Of a stretch of 40,177 nucleotides of DNA, positions 37,317-40,177 are shown piece after piece; the stretch's first letter is position 1; each line of letters opens with the position of its first letter. Source of the DNA: a virus; IMG/VR virus record IMGVR_UViG_3300009149_000104, positions 1-40,177 of that record; one strand, written 5' to 3'. The notes under the pieces are model-generated. The model did not search any database. It had not been told where the DNA came from and was given only the letters and a program-made list of their open reading frames with translations. The translations under genes were made by a program, and so were the position numbers.

Positions 37317-40177
37317 ATGCCAGAAAAAATAATACATGAAGCAAGTGCTACTGAACCAACTATAACCTTAGATACTAAGGCTGAACAAGTTGCTAAAGAT
37401 AATGCTAAGGAAGAAAGATTTGCAGAAAAATCTAAGCGTACTTTGGAATATTTCAATGATATGGATAATCCTGAGTATGATGATGTTGAGAAAGATATCT
37501 TAGCTACTGGTGTATCTATTCCTGAATTTAAGAAACAATGGATTGAATCTATTGATGCTATGTCTGGTGATGAAAATGAATCGATTTCTGGCTCAATGGC
37601 TCCCGATGAAAGTTACAGTAATGTTTATGACTTTAAAAATAGTGTGTGGGATGATTTCGCTACACACTTTCAGCAAGGAATGAATAGAGTTGGTTTTGGG
37701 CTTGGGGTTGTTATTCCGGGAATTGCTGCTGCAGTACCAGGAGAAGAATCTGAATTTGTTACTGATTGGATTGAGGGAATGACCGAGTGGTATGAGGAAG
37801 CAGAAGAAAGAACAAGCAATCAATCTAATCAATCATTTTTTGAAACTGGAAATATAAGAGCATTTGCCGGTGGTATGGGTAGTGGATTAGCTTCTATGGC
37901 GCCAATGGTATTATCTTTTGTTCCTTATGTTGGAAAGGCTGCGTATATGGCAACTACATTTTCTGATGTGTTTGGTTCTGTTTTATCAAGTGGTAGAGAA
38001 AATGGACTATCAATAGAAGAAGCATCTCAAATGGCTTTAGTATTATCTGTACCTATTACTGCTTTAGAGAAAGTCGGAATGCAAGGGGTTACTAATCCAA
38101 TGAAAAAAGGAGCTGTTAAATACCTTGAGAAAGGAGCAATAAATACAGCGATTAAAAAGGTAGCTCAAAAAGGAGGAACACGTCTTGGATTAGAAGAGTT
38201 TAAGGACATTGTTAGTGTTGGTGTAAAAGACATTGGAAAAAAAGCATATGCTAAACGTAAGGTTGGAAACATAGCTAAGGCATTTGGACATGGTGCTGGC
38301 TCTGAAGGATTTACTGAAACATTACAATCGATACTTGAGCAGTCGGGAGAACAAATATGGGATAATTATTTTGCTGATGAAGATGCAAAGGTAGGGGAAG
38401 GTAAGTACGGAACAGATTACAGGAATCCTCAATTTTGGTTACAAGCCGCAGAGGAAGGGTTTTATGGTGCTATTTTAGGTGGTGTTATGTCTGGTGGTGG
38501 ATCTGCTAAAAATGGATTAAAAGAACAATCTGCTTATCATTATGTTAGAACATCATTAGAAAAAGGAAAGCCTCAGAATATTAAAGCATTAAAGAATTAT
38601 GCTGCAAAGCAAGAGGCCAATGGTTCTATGTCTAAGGATGAACTTAATAATTTTGTAGATAAGGTTGACCAAATGGTTAAGTATGAGAAGCAAATGTGGC
38701 ATAAAATGGATAGCCCTAATGCTAAATATCAGTCTTATAATCAAATGGTTACAAGAGATAGAGCTTCGGAAGTATTAGAATCTCCTTGGTTAGAAGAACA
38801 AAATACAAACTATCCTGAAAAGAAAAGTCAAATTTCAGAACTATTAACTGAGATAAGAAATGATTCTGAAAAAGTAGTTCAAGCAATAAGTAATGCTGAT
38901 GAACAAGTTATTGAAGCAAGAAAAGAACATAATAGTAAAGTAAGTACAAAACTTGAGAAAGCATTATTTACTCCTAAAGAAAAGTATCATTACAATCCTG
39001 TTAATCAAAATGAGATTGCTCCAAATTTAGCGGCTAATATTAAAAAGGTAAATGAAATGTTGCCTAAAGAATTAAGGATTGATCCTTTAAATAATGAGCA
39101 AGCAAATAATGAGGGTAAAATTCAAACTATTAAAGATGGTAAATCAATAGTTCCTGAAAAACCTTTTGGTAATGTTTATAAAGCTAAGAATGAAGATGGT
39201 GGTGAAGTTGTTTTAACTGAAATGGCATTAAGTCCAGATGGTAAAACAGAAATCATTGAAGCATTTGAAGAAGCAATTAACGCTTCTCCCGAACAAAAGG
39301 CAGCTATTATTGAACGTATTGGTAATAAATTTGGTATTGATAAAAATGCAATTTCTCATATTTATAATAATCCAGAAATAACAGAAGATGGATTAACTGA
39401 AATAAAGAGTGAAGAAGATGAGGTTGAAGAAACCGAAACTACTCCAAAGGAAGATGTAGATGAAGAATTTGATTCAGAAAAAGCATATCAAGAATTAGAT
39501 AAAAAATTAAAGGAAGAGTTTCCGGAATATGATTTAACTAATATTAAAGAAGCTAATGTAGGTGGAAGTATTCAATATGTAGATAAAAATAACAAGCCTA
39601 TTCCTGGAGAAGTTTTAGATCGTATTGAGGAAATTAAAGAGGAGGTATTTGGGTCAACTATTACTGAAGAAAAAGTCGCAGAAGAAGTTGAAGAAACAAC
39701 TGTAGAAGAAAAAGGTGCTCTTGAAGAATTACAAAAAATTGCAAATGAAACTGGTAATGAAATAAGTAGTATTTTAGAAAGTAAAAATTTAAAAAATACT
39801 ATTACTTCTTTTACGAATACTAATTTAGAATCATACAATGCCAAGAGAAATTTATTAGTTGATGATATAAAATTACTTGTTGATGAGCATGGTACAGATA
39901 ATGCCTCTGTTGAGGATTTTATGAAAACTCAGGGTAGCACATTAATAAAGGAGGTTTGGAGAAAGCATCCAGCAGAATTTAATAAAATACTTTCTTTATG
40001 GACTAAAGGAAAGGCCGCTAAGGAGTCTTTGAAAAAAGAAACAACAAAAGCTGAAAGCCAAAAAGAACAAGAGCAAGTAGACGTTACTAACGTGGTTAGT
40101 AACGAGGAACAAGCAGAGATAGATGAAGATGTAGCTCGTAATACTGATGCAGAGAATCGTAAGATGAATGCTTTAAA
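37317..40177 (+). CDS. Giant virion-internal protein, N-terminal 953 codons (runs off right edge)
   Basis: An uninterrupted frame from ATG 37317 to the window end. Residues about 115-220 contain two hydrophobic, Gly-rich segments (RVGFGLGVVIPGIAAAVPG; GMGSGLASMAPMVLSFVPYV then GKAAYMATTFSDVFGSVLSS), suited to membrane insertion. A further Gly-rich GFYGAILGGVMSGGGSAKNG lies near 380-400. The rest is a long acidic helical chain (Glu/Lys/Asn). Very large ejected proteins of this kind follow the lysozyme gene in podoviruses and crAss-like phages. Full length and any C-terminal enzyme domain lie outside the window. Confidence 0.7.
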   Translation, partial: MPEKIIHEASATEPTITLDTKAEQVAKDNAKEERFAEKSKRTLEYFNDMDNPEYDDVEKDILATGVSIPEFKKQWIESIDAMSGDENESISGSMAPDESYSNVYDFKNSVWDDFATHFQQGMNRVGFGLGVVIPGIAAAVPGEESEFVTDWIEGMTEWYEEAEERTSNQSNQSFFETGNIRAFAGGMGSGLASMAPMVLSFVPYVGKAAYMATTFSDVFGSVLSSGRENGLSIEEASQMALVLSVPITALEKVGMQGVTNPMKKGAVKYLEKGAINTAIKKVAQKGGTRLGLEEFKDIVSVGVKDIGKKAYAKRKVGNIAKAFGHGAGSEGFTETLQSILEQSGEQIWDNYFADEDAKVGEGKYGTDYRNPQFWLQAAEEGFYGAILGGVMSGGGSAKNGLKEQSAYHYVRTSLEKGKPQNIKALKNYAAKQEANGSMSKDELNNFVDKVDQMVKYEKQMWHKMDSPNAKYQSYNQMVTRDRASEVLESPWLEEQNTNYPEKKSQISELLTEIRNDSEKVVQAISNADEQVIEARKEHNSKVSTKLEKALFTPKEKYHYNPVNQNEIAPNLAANIKKVNEMLPKELRIDPLNNEQANNEGKIQTIKDGKSIVPEKPFGNVYKAKNEDGGEVVLTEMALSPDGKTEIIEAFEEAINASPEQKAAIIERIGNKFGIDKNAISHIYNNPEITEDGLTEIKSEEDEVEETETTPKEDVDEEFDSEKAYQELDKKLKEEFPEYDLTNIKEANVGGSIQYVDKNNKPIPGEVLDRIEEIKEEVFGSTITEEKVAEEVEETTVEEKGALEELQKIANETGNEISSILESKNLKNTITSFTNTNLESYNAKRNLLVDDIKLLVDEHGTDNASVEDFMKTQGSTLIKEVWRKHPAEFNKILSLWTKGKAAKESLKKETTKAESQKEQEQVDVTNVVSNEEQAEIDEDVARNTDAENRKMNAL
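40082..40104. repeat. Perfect 10-bp inverted repeat inside the giant gene
   Basis: CGTTACTAAC-GTG-GTTAGTAACG. It lies in frame within an acidic stretch of the giant protein; a short CGTTACT also occurs in the gene-poor region near 11258. Confidence 0.6.

Overview
The window looks like one end-to-end block of a tailed-phage genome (or a prophage or phage-plasmid) from a Bacteroidota host. The evidence is an AT-rich sequence, near-absence of Shine-Dalgarno sites, promoter-like TAnnTTTG (-7 type) boxes, and a podovirus-type virion gene set. That set is: large terminase, portal, scaffold-like protein, major capsid protein, several small connector/ring-type proteins, a giant P22 gp10-like tail-stabilisation protein, a GH73-type lysozyme and several large ejection-type proteins. 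The order and sizes resemble crAss-like phages (Crassvirales), but that placement is inference. The window is cut at both ends: an ArdC-like gene at the left and a giant virion protein at the right.

Layout. (1) 1-10.9 kb, all minus strand: a train of mostly small early-type genes. Its core is a nearly complete PRTRC cassette (ParB-related, ThiF-related cassette): PRTRC E, ubiquitin-like C, F, E2-like B and the E1-like ThiF protein, transcribed in that order. A RadC-type JAB/MPN isopeptidase-like gene lies just upstream. Together these give E1, E2, ubiquitin-like modifier and JAB parts inside a phage. Next to it are an ArdC-like anti-restriction gene, a zinc-ribbon protein and a NUMOD1 protein. 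Genes that are not overlapped by their neighbour are often preceded by a recurring hairpin (arms like CAAAGAGC / GCTCTTTG) and an AT-rich leader. (2) 10.9-11.9 kb: about 1 kb without convincing genes, at the divergence point. It has nested inverted repeats, iteron-like 10-bp repeats, a duplicated 17-bp motif and a switch from a G-poor to a G-rich plus strand, so it is a candidate origin or regulatory RNA region. (3) 11.9-13.2 kb, plus strand: small basic proteins, a membrane-anchored protein and an initiator-type tRNA-Met, ended by terminators. (4) 13.3-14.9 kb, minus strand: a Tad2-like (DUF2829) anti-Thoeris candidate, a DUF551 protein and small genes. The leftward promoter is separated from the rightward one by a 7-7-7 palindrome. 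(5) 15.0-40.2 kb, plus strand: a winged-helix protein, small genes, then packaging, head, tail and ejection genes.

How it fits together. The left arm looks like host takeover and counter-defence: ArdC, Tad2-like protein and a protein-tagging cassette. The right arm is the late virion operon. Several transcription units start with a TAnnTTT(G/A) box exactly 4 nt before the start codon, which predicts leaderless mRNAs. The phage also carries its own initiator tRNA. No integrase, polymerase or recognisable holin is visible here.
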